Shown: piece after piece, positions 47,175-57,761 of the stretch
How the letters are laid out: each line of letters starts with the position of its first letter
Position numbering within the stretch: position 1 is the first letter of the stretch
Assembly (NCBI GenBank): GCA_018806985.1
Contig: JADANN010000156.1
Location: 1 to 64,000 of the forward strand
Source: Angiostrongylus vasorum
Lineage: Eukaryota > Nematoda > Chromadorea > Rhabditida > Metastrongylidae
DNA length: 64,000 nucleotides
Direction of reading: 5' to 3'
Program-made: the position numbers and the translations under genes
The notes under the pieces: model-generated
Told to the model about the DNA's origin: nothing
What the model saw: the letters and a program-made list of their open reading frames with translations, nothing else
The model's database searches: none

Positions 47175-48350
47175 CAAAGAGATCTATATAGAGCATCTGG
47201 GTCCCAACAACGATATGTGGCTGTTATGGGAAGGATTCTGGAAACAGTATCCATAAGAATTGACGAAGGATGAATTGTTCACACCCAGACGGAATCTCGA
47301 TTTCTTAAGAAGCGCTGACAGGTTATGGGTAAAAACAAGAATGCCCGAAAACATTTGAGATGATAGAGAAAGCAGTCTTCAAGGTGCCTCATAACGCTTT
47401 GGATTAACGTTCGTGCAAGTTTACCTTGCGGGTGATCGTGATTGGATCTGACATTGGGTCCATATTTTGCGAATATCTCAGCATCGTTCTCGTTGTATTT
47501 CGCATCATATCCTACCGTGAAAAATTGTAGTAGGCAGCAAATAAAAGGTTGACATTATGTCAACTATACTTCATGACTGTAACTTCCGGAAACATGTGTA
47601 AAGCGTAGCACTGCTGTCGGATTGAGCTTCTTCGTTTGGTTCCCTCACCTTCACATAGTTATTACTCCACATGAGTTTTTGTCGATTTGCCTTTCATTAT
47701 TTCCCATCTGATGAGAAGGCAGTTGATTGGAATGGCCCCATAAACGCTCCAGGATGGCCGTTCAACACTATGTAACTCTGGCATGACGCATGTGTTCACT
47801 GACAAATATTTGTACAACGAAAAATAATCAAGACAGAAGGAAAATACTTCATCAGCTCAATAATTTACTCTTTACAATGGATCGATGTTCACCGGTTTGT
47901 GCCATCTGCAGGAAATTCGTTCCTTTTCCCCTTTGGCACTTTTTGTGAACAGTTTATCAAACACGTCCATGAGGTATGTTGTACCCACATGGCTGCTGAC
48001 CGCTCGACTCCATGAAGTAGTTAGTACGTGACTGGTGGGTGGATTTTATCCTACTAGCTTTCTCTACCTTTCAACTTACAAGGTGAAAACTAAAATTTAC
48101 ATGGCGATGCTACTCCCTCAAATAAACACAAAGATATGAAACGTACTTTCTGTGTCTTTAGTTTCATGATTGAATAATTTATTGCAGAAAGTCCACAGAT
48201 ACTGCATAAAAAATGATTTTCGATGGTTATGAGCACGGCGCATTATACTGGAACTTCTAAGATCTTCAAAGACCCAATCGTTGTGAAATTTTACGAAACA
48301 TAAAAGTCCAACAAAAAATCCAAACAGTGATTGAATGCAATGGGCCACTG
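47175..48350. other. Stretch with no recognised gene between P1 and the middle ORFs
   Basis: Apart from the TIR terminus at 47464-47570, nothing is recognised. Whether the first bases still belong to the P1 palindrome cannot be tested because the partner lies left of base 1. Confidence 0.5.
47464..47570. mobile_element. Isolated terminus of the 86-bp TIR family
   Basis: TTTGCGAATATCTCAGCATC, then GTATTTCGCATCATATC, then TAGTAGGCAGCAAATAAAAG follow the same order as the right terminus at 52795-52890. Only this end is recognisable. Confidence 0.55.
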
Positions 48351-48378
48351 TGACGAATGTGATTGGGACGTTCGATCT

Positions 48379-48762
48379 TCACCCTATGCTGAGCGTGCAC
48401 CACCACCTTCCTGTGAGTTGCCTTATTTGGTAGTCATCGTCGACAGTGAGGACAAAACTGACTTGTCCGTCGACAGATACTGATAAAACACAGCACAAGT
48501 TAATTTTCCACTCGCTACAGGCTTCTAATTTGCACGTGGAATATGAATCTAAATCCGGCCAATCTATGGCGTTAATACACCGCGGAAATTTCACCATTCT
48601 CTTCACAAAATTCTTCGAAGAAGAGTTCGATTTAATTTTCGGCGAGATATCAATTACTAGGGCACAGGAGGTGCAGGAGTTATGGAGGTTGTGCACTACA
48701 CGCGCACTACTTCTTTCGACGACGAACCTTGCTAACCGAGCCTGCCATGAGTCATAGTTCAA
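48379..48762 (-). CDS. 127-codon ORF outside the palindromes
   Basis: Longest minus-strand frame of the non-palindromic middle; balanced composition with eight or so cysteines (ALVIDISPKIKSNSSSK; CCVLSVSVDGQVSFVLTV). A 103-codon plus-strand frame (48446-48757) overlaps it, and the sequence alone does not decide which is real. No domain recognised in either. Confidence 0.3.
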   Translation of the reverse strand: MNYDSWQARLARFVVERSSARVVHNLHNSCTSCALVIDISPKIKSNSSSKNFVKRMVKFPRCINAIDWPDLDSYSTCKLEACSEWKINLCCVLSVSVDGQVSFVLTVDDDYQIRQLTGRWWCTLSIG

Positions 48763-49429
48763 AAAATTGGCACGATATTTGTCCGTTAAAACTCTATGAG
48801 GCTATAACAGCATTTCAGACAGAAACATCTTGAGCCGCAGATGTTCCGGGATGGCGTATGCAAGACAATGCAGAGGATGACAGAAGTGCTGGAATGAACG
48901 CAATATGTGGTATCGGATTATGTGTGAATACATTTATATACGTAAGCAAATGAATAAATGGAAAAACAAGACGTTATTAATTATTAACCAAGTTACTACG
49001 AAAAGTCGGCAAAAGCAAAAGCTAAGGCATTTGACTGTCAATAGGTGCTTTGTTTGTTAAATCGCCTATGCGTGTTTGGTCGACAAACCAAAAAAGATTC
49101 ACTGTGGCGCATAGGAGTCACTGCCTCCCTGAAGAATGGATCTCGCCGACACAAAAAACTCTTTTATTCACAAACCATGACAATTGCGTGCGGAGAAGAT
49201 CTGGAAACTCCGGTACGACCACCGTTTCCAAGTGAAATCACGCTCGACAGGCGTTCAACACATTTTTTTAGAACAGAATACAACACAACCTTAAGTCGCA
49301 CAAAAACCCAAAGACAAACCAAACTTGCGTGGATGCGGGCCACAAATCCACGACATTAGTGAAAGACAAGGATGAAATTCGCACACGAAAAGGTGGGGTC
49401 ATGAATGGGAGTTACAAACTAAATCACTA

Positions 49430-50510
49430 TATCACTTGTCGTCCCGTTTGTCGTCGAGTGCCTCGAGCGGGCTCCAGTAAATCTTCCATTTTTTCCCTGT
49501 CGCGTACAAGAGTAACCCATTGGGTTCTGCTCGTTCTAGGGACTCACCGAACATCACATCTTTCTTCTTTGCTTCTCGAAAAGAACTCTGACCACCAGGT
49601 CGGTGGCTTTCTTGCAGTGCGTTTGACATCCCGAGCAATCAAATCGCTAAGGACTCTTGCCCAACAGTTGTCGCTCATACGCATTACTTGTCTATCCCAT
49701 CTCATCTTCGACATTTTGGCGTACACAACAGCAAGCTCAATTTTTTGGTCGTTGATGTAGGTCGGAGCTTCAGATTACCTCCCTTATTTGTGTGACGCGG
49801 CGTACTCCTAGCATCGTCCTTTCGACTGCGCGACCGATAATGCTGAGTGATCTTTCACCCAGTTTATGCAGTGACCAAGTTTCTGGCGCATGCGTTAAAG
49901 CAGGAAGCATTGTGAAGTCGAAAAGGTGGGCACGGAGTCGGAAGCTCTTTGTTCTCTTCACTACATCCTCCATCCTCTTGAAAGCTCCGAAATCGCTCGT
50001 TTTCTTCTGGTCATGTCTGGAGCTAATTCGTTCATCACGTTGACCTCACGAATTAGATAAACGTAACCGGATCATTCGGAGATATTCGTTCCTTTGAGCT
50101 TGAACGCACATACGAAACCAATATGGCGAGATGGTATCACCATGCCTAACCCCCTCTTTTGACGTCGATGTTGATATCATGGTAGAGTGGTAAAATCATG
50201 GTTCTGAAAATTTTGTTCATCTCAGGAAGAATCTTTATATACTGAGTAGGGACTTGCATGACTATAAAGGGATTCCATGACTGCTTCTATCTCAATTGAT
50301 TCGAAGGCTTCCATTAAATCGATGAAAGTGAGACCGAGCGGTCTTTTGTTCTCTCGCGATACTTCAGTGAGTCTTGCTATGGCGTGTATGTAGTCCATCG
50401 TACTGCATCGTTTTCGAAACTTAGCTGACTAACATGGCTGTCCTTCGTTCAGTGTTTTGTCAACCCTGTTTTCCAGTAATCGAAATAATTTTATGCTTTG
50501 TTTACTTGAT
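49430..50510 (-). pseudogene. Second RTE-like retrotransposon remnant, outside the palindromes
   Basis: Minus strand, several frames. It includes an RT motif A variant (LTFIDLMEAFESI, near 50350), a segment LRAHLFDFTMLPALTHAPET (about 49880-49940), SKMRWDRQVMRMSD and RDVKRTARKPPTWWSEFF (49560-49720), and the terminal segment ending near 49435. Same family as the copy in P1 but independently decayed; about 150-200 residues around RT motifs B-D are missing. The 143-codon plus-strand ORF over it is an antisense shadow. Confidence 0.8.
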
Positions 50511-50610
50511 TTTTGTCTTGTGATTATTTAACACAATCAACAACGTGTCATAAATAGATACATGCAATTTCCTGTCTTCCTGACGAACAGACACAGAGTT
50601 GGTGACAATA

Positions 50611-50660
50611 GGATTTATTCATTACAGCACTTTTTCGGCGATGTCGCCTTCTTTATAGCC
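50611..50660 (-). other. Analogous tail motif upstream of the 159-codon ORF
   Basis: On the minus strand: AAAGAAGGCGACATCGCCGA then AAAAGTGCTG and AATGAATAAATCC. A perfect GGCGA/TCGCC hairpin sits between AGA and GAAA, and a poly(A)-type AATAAA follows. Probably the end of a dispersed element. Confidence 0.4.
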
Positions 50661-50790
50661 TGTAAAGGTCAAACTCATACACAATCTACCCACGCCGACA
50701 GTTTCACATCCTCTGCAGAAGTAATTTGAAGCATAATTTTTTTATTCGCATGGTAACCGGCTTCTCTTACACACTTCAATTTGTTCTTTT

Positions 50791-51205
50791 TCAGTCCTCC
50801 AGTTATTCAATGGAAACCAGCATCATAGAGTCCTATTTGAGACATGAAAGTGCCTGGCTCACGTCAAAGGAAAAATTAAACTTGGTTATGGCTAAAGGTC
50901 ACGCGCGACTACGTGGAGCTCCTTTTTCTGTTATTTTTGGCTTTTTGAAATTCATTCAACACGCTTCAAGAGTTGTACGCTCCAAAGCTTTGAATTTCTC
51001 TGCGACAAGACTGATTTTTACTTCGAAATCTTCTCCGTTATGCATTTGTGCCCTATGCGCTCTTAGCGAAGCGCTTTGCTTGGCTTTAAGTTCCCCCAAC
51101 TCAGTGCTCTTCTATACGGATGCAGTGTGCTTTACCCATTGCACCGTTGTATTCGTACCCGTATGCTTTACAAGAGATGAGGTAACGGCACCCAAACTAT
51201 TGTAA
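50791..51205 (+). CDS. Largest ORF of the window: 159 codons from 50726, likely exon from 50791
   Basis: A strong acceptor (TTGTTCTTTTTCAG) ends at 50790 and the downstream frame stays open to TAA at 51205. The N-terminal part after the acceptor is helical and polar (SIIESYLRHESAWLTSKEKL), then a cysteine-rich, hydrophobic stretch (LCICALCALSEALCLAL; CFTHCTVVFVPVC). A polyadenylation-type AATAAA follows the stop at 51211. It looks like a terminal exon of a real gene; family not recognised. Confidence 0.45.
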
Positions 51206-51209
51206 TCAC

Positions 51210-52060
51210 CAATAAAAAACGTCTCCATAGTTAGGAAAAATTTATGCCATTTTCTCTTTAGTGTATGCGATCATACATTCGGTAGGAACTAGTTAGCGCC
51301 TTAGAGTGTCGGTGGTATATCAGTCACTTCTACTGATTTCTCGTAACTCACATCCTTAAGCAACGCTTTGTAGATGTGCTCATTTCATTGGAAGTGAAGG
51401 ACAAAATGTACAGGACTTTATTTTCGCAAGATTTATTCTTCAGAGGTTTTGTTTTTTCTTTTAAATCTATTCCCAATGAGCTACCATTATCTAGTAGCCA
51501 TTAGAGATGGCATTTTTTCCGCTCCAACTTCAGTGATTTCTTCTTTTTCCCTTCCTACGTGAACAGTGGTGGCTGTTCGAAACATGTTTCTTCACAAGGG
51601 CTCGATTTGGGATGAGAATAGAGGTGATTGCCCAATATGTTTTTATTATTTGTCTTCGGTACCTCTTTGTAGTTTAGACGCGTTCGGATAGGTTAATTTG
51701 AACGCACAAAAATGGAAGGCACTTTGCTTTCGGTTTCTCTTTGTAAACTCAAATGCACTTTGAATGTCAATCCAATAGTTCAAAACATTTTTCCTTCTCC
51801 TCTTGTGTCGAGTGGGTGATAAAACAATCATCTTTCTACTTACGGTGGTGAAATGGCAGCGGTCCCATTACTGAAGCGCTTACCTTAGAAGTAAAGGCAA
51901 CAGAAAGGTTTCGTGCTTTTCGCTGTTTTACTCCCAAACACCTCATTTGTGTGAAACATTTTACTGAAATGGACATATACTTACACATTTACACAAATAA
52001 ATGCTTATACGTACACATATGTGTTTGTAATTTTCCCGATGTTATAATATCTTCTCAACT
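51210..52060. other. Stretch with no recognised feature before the P2-side block
   Basis: AT-rich; only a 61-codon basic minus-strand frame (51646-51831) without splice sites or family resemblance. No repeats shared with the rest of the window were noticed. Confidence 0.45.
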
Positions 52061-52509
52061 GGACCATGTTCCTAGATGTCAAACAGCCAGATACAATGTA
52101 GTTTCTTCCTAACAGGTTCTCCCAATCAGAGAATCGGATCGCCATTTTCACCCGGAAACATAGCTAGATGTAAAACTGTGTCATGAATCACTACCATCGT
52201 GACAAAAACTTAGTCGCTGGCCGGAAATCGGTGACGACCTCGAAAAACCCTCGTACGGTCACCTCGAGGCTCCCAAGAAATAAAATCATACTCGACTAGC
52301 AAATTAGCTAGGCCACCTAATAGGAAGTTTTATGGATAGAGCATATCGCTATGTGTTTTTTTGATGAAGCCCAATGCAACAATTCGAAACTTTTAAGTCT
52401 AAAAAAAACAAGTCACTGAAGCACCTTTTTAATAAAGCGTTCAAAACGGCAGGAATGCAAATAATAACATGGATGCAGTGGTCATTGCAATAGTGTTTCA
52501 ATACAAGAA

Positions 52510-52894
52510 GTCATAATTTTAACTTGTTATTTACAGCCTACTCTTTTTTTATGGCAGGGTGTATTGCGAAATATAACTCTAATGATGCTGAGATGTTTGC
52601 AAAACTCGGACTGCAGGTGTCTGCTGTGGGGAACGAACGTGCTATTGTCCTTTCCAGGGAGTAACGCGTTCACCACCACACCATGCGGGTCCTTCGTTTC
52701 GCCTGTCTCTCAGCTAGTTCTATCGATCTTTTGCCGTCAGCAATGAACCGTCAGCGGGATTGATCTGGGGAACCGAAATCGGCAACGAACCCAGTTAAGC
52801 TGAAGAATATCTCAGCATCATTAGAGTTATATTTCGCAATATACCGTGCCATTAAGAAAGAGTAGGCTGTAAATAACAAGTTAAAATTGTGATG
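52510..52894. mobile_element. 385-bp element with ~86-bp terminal inverted repeats
   Basis: The left terminus from ATAATTTTAACTTGTTATTT to TGATGCTGAGATGTTT (52510-52600) is repeated inverted at 52806-52894 with few mismatches. The interior of about 205 bp has no transposase, so this is a MITE-type or snap-back element. It lies within the P2-side copy of the membrane-protein fragment. Confidence 0.8.
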
Positions 52895-53140
52895 ATAACT
52901 GCAGCCTCAGCTTAACTGGGTTCGTTGCCGATTTGGGCTCCCCAGATCAATTCTGATTATGCATGATTGCTGATGGTAGAGATCGATAGAACTAGCTGAG
53001 AGACAGGCGAAACGAAGGACCCGCACGGTGTGGTGGTGAACGCGTTACTTCCCGGAAAGGACAATAGCGCGTTCGTTCCCCACCGCAGACACCTGCGGTC
53101 CGGAGTTTTGCAAATATCTCAGGGTCATGAAAAAGTTATA
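52895..53140. mobile_element. Second, inverted copy of the same element, partial
   Basis: 52895-53140 is an inverted, diverged copy of the interior of the preceding element (CAGCTTAACTGGGTTCGTTG; GAGAGACAGGCGAAACGAAG; CGTTCGTTCCCCACCGCAGA). It shares only one degenerate terminal repeat (AATATCTCAG at 53110). Together the two form a local inverted repeat. Confidence 0.75.
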
Positions 53141-53239
53141 ATTGTTCAGTTGCTCCACCTTTCCTCATAGAAGTGTCGAAAAGTGCGATGAGTTCCAATA
53201 AATGAGAACTCTGTAATTGCTTCAAAAAGGAAAATTATC

Positions 53240-53560
53240 GGCCATCGACCACTTGATCTGGTTTCAGCCAACGAAGCGACAGGGTGATCCAGCTGTTGAC
53301 CTCCACGAATTAGTCACGTATTGGGATCTCATTCTGCTGTAGCACATTCATAGCGTACAGTGGACTCCACGATGATGGTGACGTCCTCGACGACGACCAC
53401 CTGGAGGTTTGAGGGACATATTCGTAACAAAAGTAAATCACCCGTGCTTTCATGCGCCGATGTTTTACAGACAACGACATGAGACTCGCCACCATATTCG
53501 AATCAAGGTACTACCATAGATGGCGATTACGAACAAGGAAACAAGTGGAAAACCTGAAGG
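53240..53560 (-). pseudogene. Membrane-protein-like fragment, P2-side copy
   Basis: Minus-strand frame 53310-53495 matches the P1 fragment at protein level (SVKHRR, YEYV, then LQQNEIPI versus LQQNDIPV in the next frame). The downstream hydrophobic part is interrupted by the terminal-inverted-repeat insertion at 52510-53140. Family unknown. Confidence 0.38.
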
Positions 53561-54051
53561 GCGTCAAAATGCTCAAGTTTTCAGGTGTGTTTAGAGTATA
53601 TTCTACGAGGAAAACTGCTTGATGATAAGAAAATTTATCTCTCTATGAATGACGAGTTTCACTGTACTGTAATATCGGCCAACTTCGAATGTTATTTCAA
53701 ATATATAATCCATGTTATGAGGTATAAAGACTAGCTGATGTGGTTAGAACCGACCAGATTCCACTAGTGCCTAATTGGAATCAAATATAGCCTTCACATT
53801 ATCACGAAAATCTTCCAGTAACGTCATGTCGTTTTCCAGAAGTTGACCCTTCTTTTCAAGTTTTAAACCCATTTCTATGCATTATACTTCGCCACCCAAT
53901 GAGGAGGAAACAGTATTGTCAAAAAACGGAGTGGCCTATCAATTCAAAACTTCACATAACATTTGCTTAGAATAGTCATATTTAACTGTGGCTAGAATAT
54001 TTGTTTCTGTTCAAGAGGTTACAAATGGTTGGTAAAAATTCTTTACTGTGG

Positions 54052-54292
54052 CTTAAGTTGATACAATTTCCTTATTGTGGCTTAGGGTTGATACAAATTC
54101 CTTATTGTGGCTTAGGTTGATACAAATTCCTTATTGTGGCTTAGGTTGATACAAATTCCTTATTGTGGCTTAGGTTGATACAAATTCCTTATTGTGGTTT
54201 AGGTTGATACAAATTCCTTATTGTGGCTTAGGTTGATACAAATTCTCTATTGTGGCTTAGATTGATACGAATTCCCTTATTGTGGCTAACGT
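54052..54292 (-). repeat. 29-bp minisatellite, ~8 units
   Basis: Unit GTTGATACAAATTCCTTATTGTGGCTTAG (given as GTTGATACAAATTCC plus TTATTGTGGCTTAG) repeated about eight times with few variants. On the minus strand each unit contains CACAATAAG, a poly(A)-signal-like string. P1 has only two units at the homologous place. Confidence 0.95.
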
Positions 54293-54667
54293 TTCGACGC
54301 CTTCGACTTCATCAGAGCCGTAATGGCTAAAGTCCAGTATCCACCGTTGCTCCTTCTTACTATGTGGATCCTCGTTGTCGCCTCGAGTCTAAAATCCATT
54401 GGACTGGAGCACCGTCGAAATGAAGTAATTGTATTCGGCAATGTCCTTAAAAAAGAAGAACAACGTGCAAACATTCTAAGCGGCAAACTAGGTTTTTATG
54501 TTGTTGGAATTGCAGGATAAGTCAAATATTTCAAATCAAAATGACAGATCCATAGTGGTCATACTGTATGTTTTTTACTCAGCCTTTTTATGAAAGAGTA
54601 ACTATATTTTGGAGGTTGCAGTGGTTTTGTATGATATATAAGCACACACCTGGAACATCCAATATTT

Positions 54668-54949
54668 TCAGGGTCCAGTGACATCCGATATCTCCGGTCC
54701 CTCACGTCCTTCGAGAATATCGAATTCTTACGGGTTCCTCTTGAACAGAATATGCAGGTAAAGCCTTCCAGCTTGTGACTTCGAATAACACTCCGGTGTA
54801 CAAATATTCCTGGCTTGCCGTTTACACGTGAAATAAATCCATAAAGGCTTATGACGGAATACCACTTCACTCGACCATTGGCACCAATCTGTACCACCTT
54901 CTCAGATTTGTGTTCATCTTCTTGAATACAATGACGTGCTTGCAGCAAT
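54668..54949 (-). pseudogene. Cold-shock-domain gene fragment B, P2 left arm (mirror)
   Basis: Minus-strand mirror of 63466-63747, with the frame open further to 54559 when read past the right-arm stop. The YGFIS and FVHRS motifs are retained. Downstream on the minus strand are the tail motif (54281-54320) and the 29-bp minisatellite. Confidence 0.68.
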
Positions 54950-55174
54950 GACTCAAGTCCAGTAGTTGCTCATTCTGCGACGTAAATTTCGTTCTTTCCT
55001 TTAGTCGAATGAAGTGTATTGTAGCACCGCGTGAATGAAGTAACTGAGTTCAGCAATGTCCTTAGAAATAAGACCGGCATTCATGCATTCGGCATGAGTA
55101 ATTAGGATTCCTTGTCGTGGCTAACGTTTCGGCGACTTTCGCTTCTTCAGAGACAGTGATTCGAGTTCCGTATC

Positions 55175-55565
55175 TACAGTTGCTCATTTTTGCAATGTGG
55201 ATTGGTTCTAGTTGTCGCCTGGAGTCGAATCTTCTTGACGCTTACGCAAAAACTTCTCCTTTGTGAGTTCGAAATAGCACTCCGGTGCACAAAGATGTCT
55301 GGGTTGCCATTTGGACGTGATGCGAGTCCGTTGCGTCCAAGGATAGAATACCACTTTACTCGACCTTCCAAGCCAACCTGTTTCACCTTCTTCGGCTTGT
55401 GTTTCTCTTCCTAAACACAGCGTCGTTCCTCATCTCGCAATAAGTGAATCTACGCCTGTGACGCTAGTCCTTTTCGTCAGTGGTGGTTGCCTTCTTAGCC
55501 TCCATATTGTTCCAATCCTTGATGCCTCTTGCTTCCGCTCACAGGGCCACGTCTACATGCTGTGC
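55175..55565 (-). pseudogene. Cold-shock-domain gene fragment C, P2 left arm (mirror)
   Basis: Minus-strand mirror of 62850-63240 with the same lead-in, VKWYS and FVHRSAI motifs and the same stop positions. No difference that changes the reading frame was noticed between the two. Confidence 0.66.
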
Positions 55566-56804
55566 CGACATATCGACATCAGTGCAGCATGCATGCACCT
55601 TAAAGATTTCCACTAGCGAGTAGTGTGTCGGATCATATCAATGTGTCTAAATAAATAATATAGAAAAAGTAAACCCATATGTGCTAATCAAGAACATAAA
55701 AAAGACTTCTTAGGTTTGTAATTGCGTAAACGCAGACAAAACTGCAGTCAAAGTGGTCAATGATGCTGTAGATGTAGTCAAAAGCGTGCCAGGGGTGTAA
55801 ATAGTCAATATGGAAAGAATTTCGTGCGAAATTTATGTTCACGAAATTTCAAAGAAAAACGGCTCTTTCTAACCAAAAATTGAAAAAACATAAAGATGCT
55901 TATGAACACACGTCTTCATATCTACTTTACGGCTCTTAGCACTTCTAGCAGATAACTCGTTTGCTCGTACCCATCATTCACCAAAATGTTCGACCTTTAC
56001 GTGTGTGGGTTCTTCTGCTCGTTGAGGACCTTCCTTCTCTTTGTGAACATCGTCGGATGCTGGTGGAGGTAATTCACCTCGCAGTGCGGGGATAACTATT
56101 CTCGAATGCCTCCAGTGAGAAAGCTGGGACCGCACTGAATTGAAGGAAATGTTCCCAGACAAATCTAGTACCTATTTCCCAACCCCATTAAATGGGCTGA
56201 ATTGAATGGATGGACAGCTTTGTTTCCAGATCTGGTACCTATTTCCCAACACAGCAAGGATCAACTTCGTGGGCCCGGAATAAGTTCGAAGCGACCCCGT
56301 GTTTCTGTTGAACGCCATCATTACTACTGTCCTACCGCTGTACCTAGTCCGCGACGATATTGTCCACCAAAGGTCTCAAAGCTAGGGGACAACTGTTCAT
56401 TTTTAGAAATCTTAACAGCTATTGAAAAGTTTTCATTTCCAATTTTCTTCAAGAATACTATTCCGTTAATGAGGGACAAGTCGAAAACACAATCTAATGA
56501 ACTGACTACCACCACTCATCCAAAGGCTATAAATGAGTGTTGATCAAGGAAAACGTAACCATTCAATGAGAGGCGCTTTTACTTCGAATTTCTCGCCTGA
56601 AGTGCCGAAGTGTACCGCATGTTTACTAGGCCGTCATTCCACCGATAAAATGGCCAGGTGGTTTGCTAACTTAACGGAAAGGACATCGGCCACTCGCCCT
56701 CAACATTCACATATGCTCAATTTTTACCAGCATTCTCGTCCACTTAAAAAAATAACGTGATTTGAAAGATGAGTATCCCAATATTTGGTGAAAACGCACT
56801 ACAA

Positions 56805-57345
56805 TACACTACATAGAGAATTCCTCTATCAGATAGAGAATTCTCTATCTACCTAACAAACACATCCTATAAGTCGATAGAGACTGCATTTGCCACAACG
56901 CCCGCGCGCCATTAGACACAGCATCTTGTAGCAATCAGTCACACCACCAGGCATGCTAATGGGCACGTCTCATTGCTTGGGGACTAGATCCCGCGACCCG
57001 AGCCTTGACCCTGCGACCAACGCCACTCGCTTGGATGTAGCCACACCCACTAGCATCGTCATTTGGTTTCTCACGACGCCTTGGAGATCGCCGCTGCCAT
57101 TCCATTATCATTTCCCTTCCCGCTTAATCTTTCTTTAAGAATTCATTTGCTTAGGATGTAATGATATTAACTGTAATCCTTAGCTCCTGCATTGCTAATA
57201 CATTAATGTTACCGTCGATTCTCATGTAATTACGTTGTGTTGTTAACATAAGTTGAATACCTTCATTGCGTGTACCTTACAAGCAATTCTTCACTCTTAT
57301 TCACTCCCGCAAACGCATTTTATATTTTTGCGCTGTGAGCCGTGA
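56805..57345 (+). other. ~540-bp insertion in P2 relative to P1 (mirror 61070-61610)
   Basis: P1 joins CTACAG to CCACTGAGATCAG directly (about 4853-4868); P2 has about 540 bp between the same flanks. It opens with two near-copies of TAGAGAATTCTCTA, a 14-base perfect palindrome in the second, then a GC-rich stretch and an AT-rich stretch. No ORF over 61 codons, no clear target duplication. Origin unknown. Confidence 0.6.
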
Positions 57346-57376
57346 CACACCACTGAGATCAGAACTGGACTGCTGG

Positions 57377-57761
57377 CTTACTTGATACTCGATATTTGAA
57401 TGGCCCGCCTTCACTTGTGTAGGCTCCAGCATAATCTCCATATTTCGGAGATTTGCTGGTTAAGCCATTGTGGTTCCCTGGAATCCAGAGCTCAGCCTGG
57501 CCAAAGTCTGCCCCAGATCGTCACCACGACAGACAGTCGCAGCCCTTGTGGATCAGAGGAAGATTTGCCACCATGCGACTATGATACCAGGACGGTGGTG
57601 GATCTTGGCATTGGTTTACTCTTAGCTAGGCTTCCTGATGGAAACGCTGGACTCCTTCTCAGCATGGGAGACCCTGCCAGAGATGAATCCCCCGCTGTAC
57701 ATCGCAGTCCGAAAGCCAGGAAAACCTCTCAGCCACGATGAGGCTGTAAACCAATGGGAGG
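57377..57761 (-). mobile_element. R1 retroposon copy e with 10-bp target duplication (P2 left)
   Basis: The 385-bp element is flanked by direct repeats GGACTGCTGG at 57367-57376 and 57762-57771. The paralogous P1 site (about 4877-4890, GGACTGTTGGC) has the flanks joined with one copy, an empty site. This defines the element ends and shows insertion after the P1/P2 duplication. A 113-codon frame runs through it (57400-57741, plus strand). Confidence 0.92.

Noticed and set aside
49329..49760. 143-codon plus-strand ORF
   Set aside because: It runs antisense to the RTE-like remnant, whose minus-strand frames carry recognisable motifs.
54052..54292. CRISPR-like array
   Set aside because: The 29-bp units are directly contiguous with no unique spacers; it is a minisatellite in a eukaryotic context.
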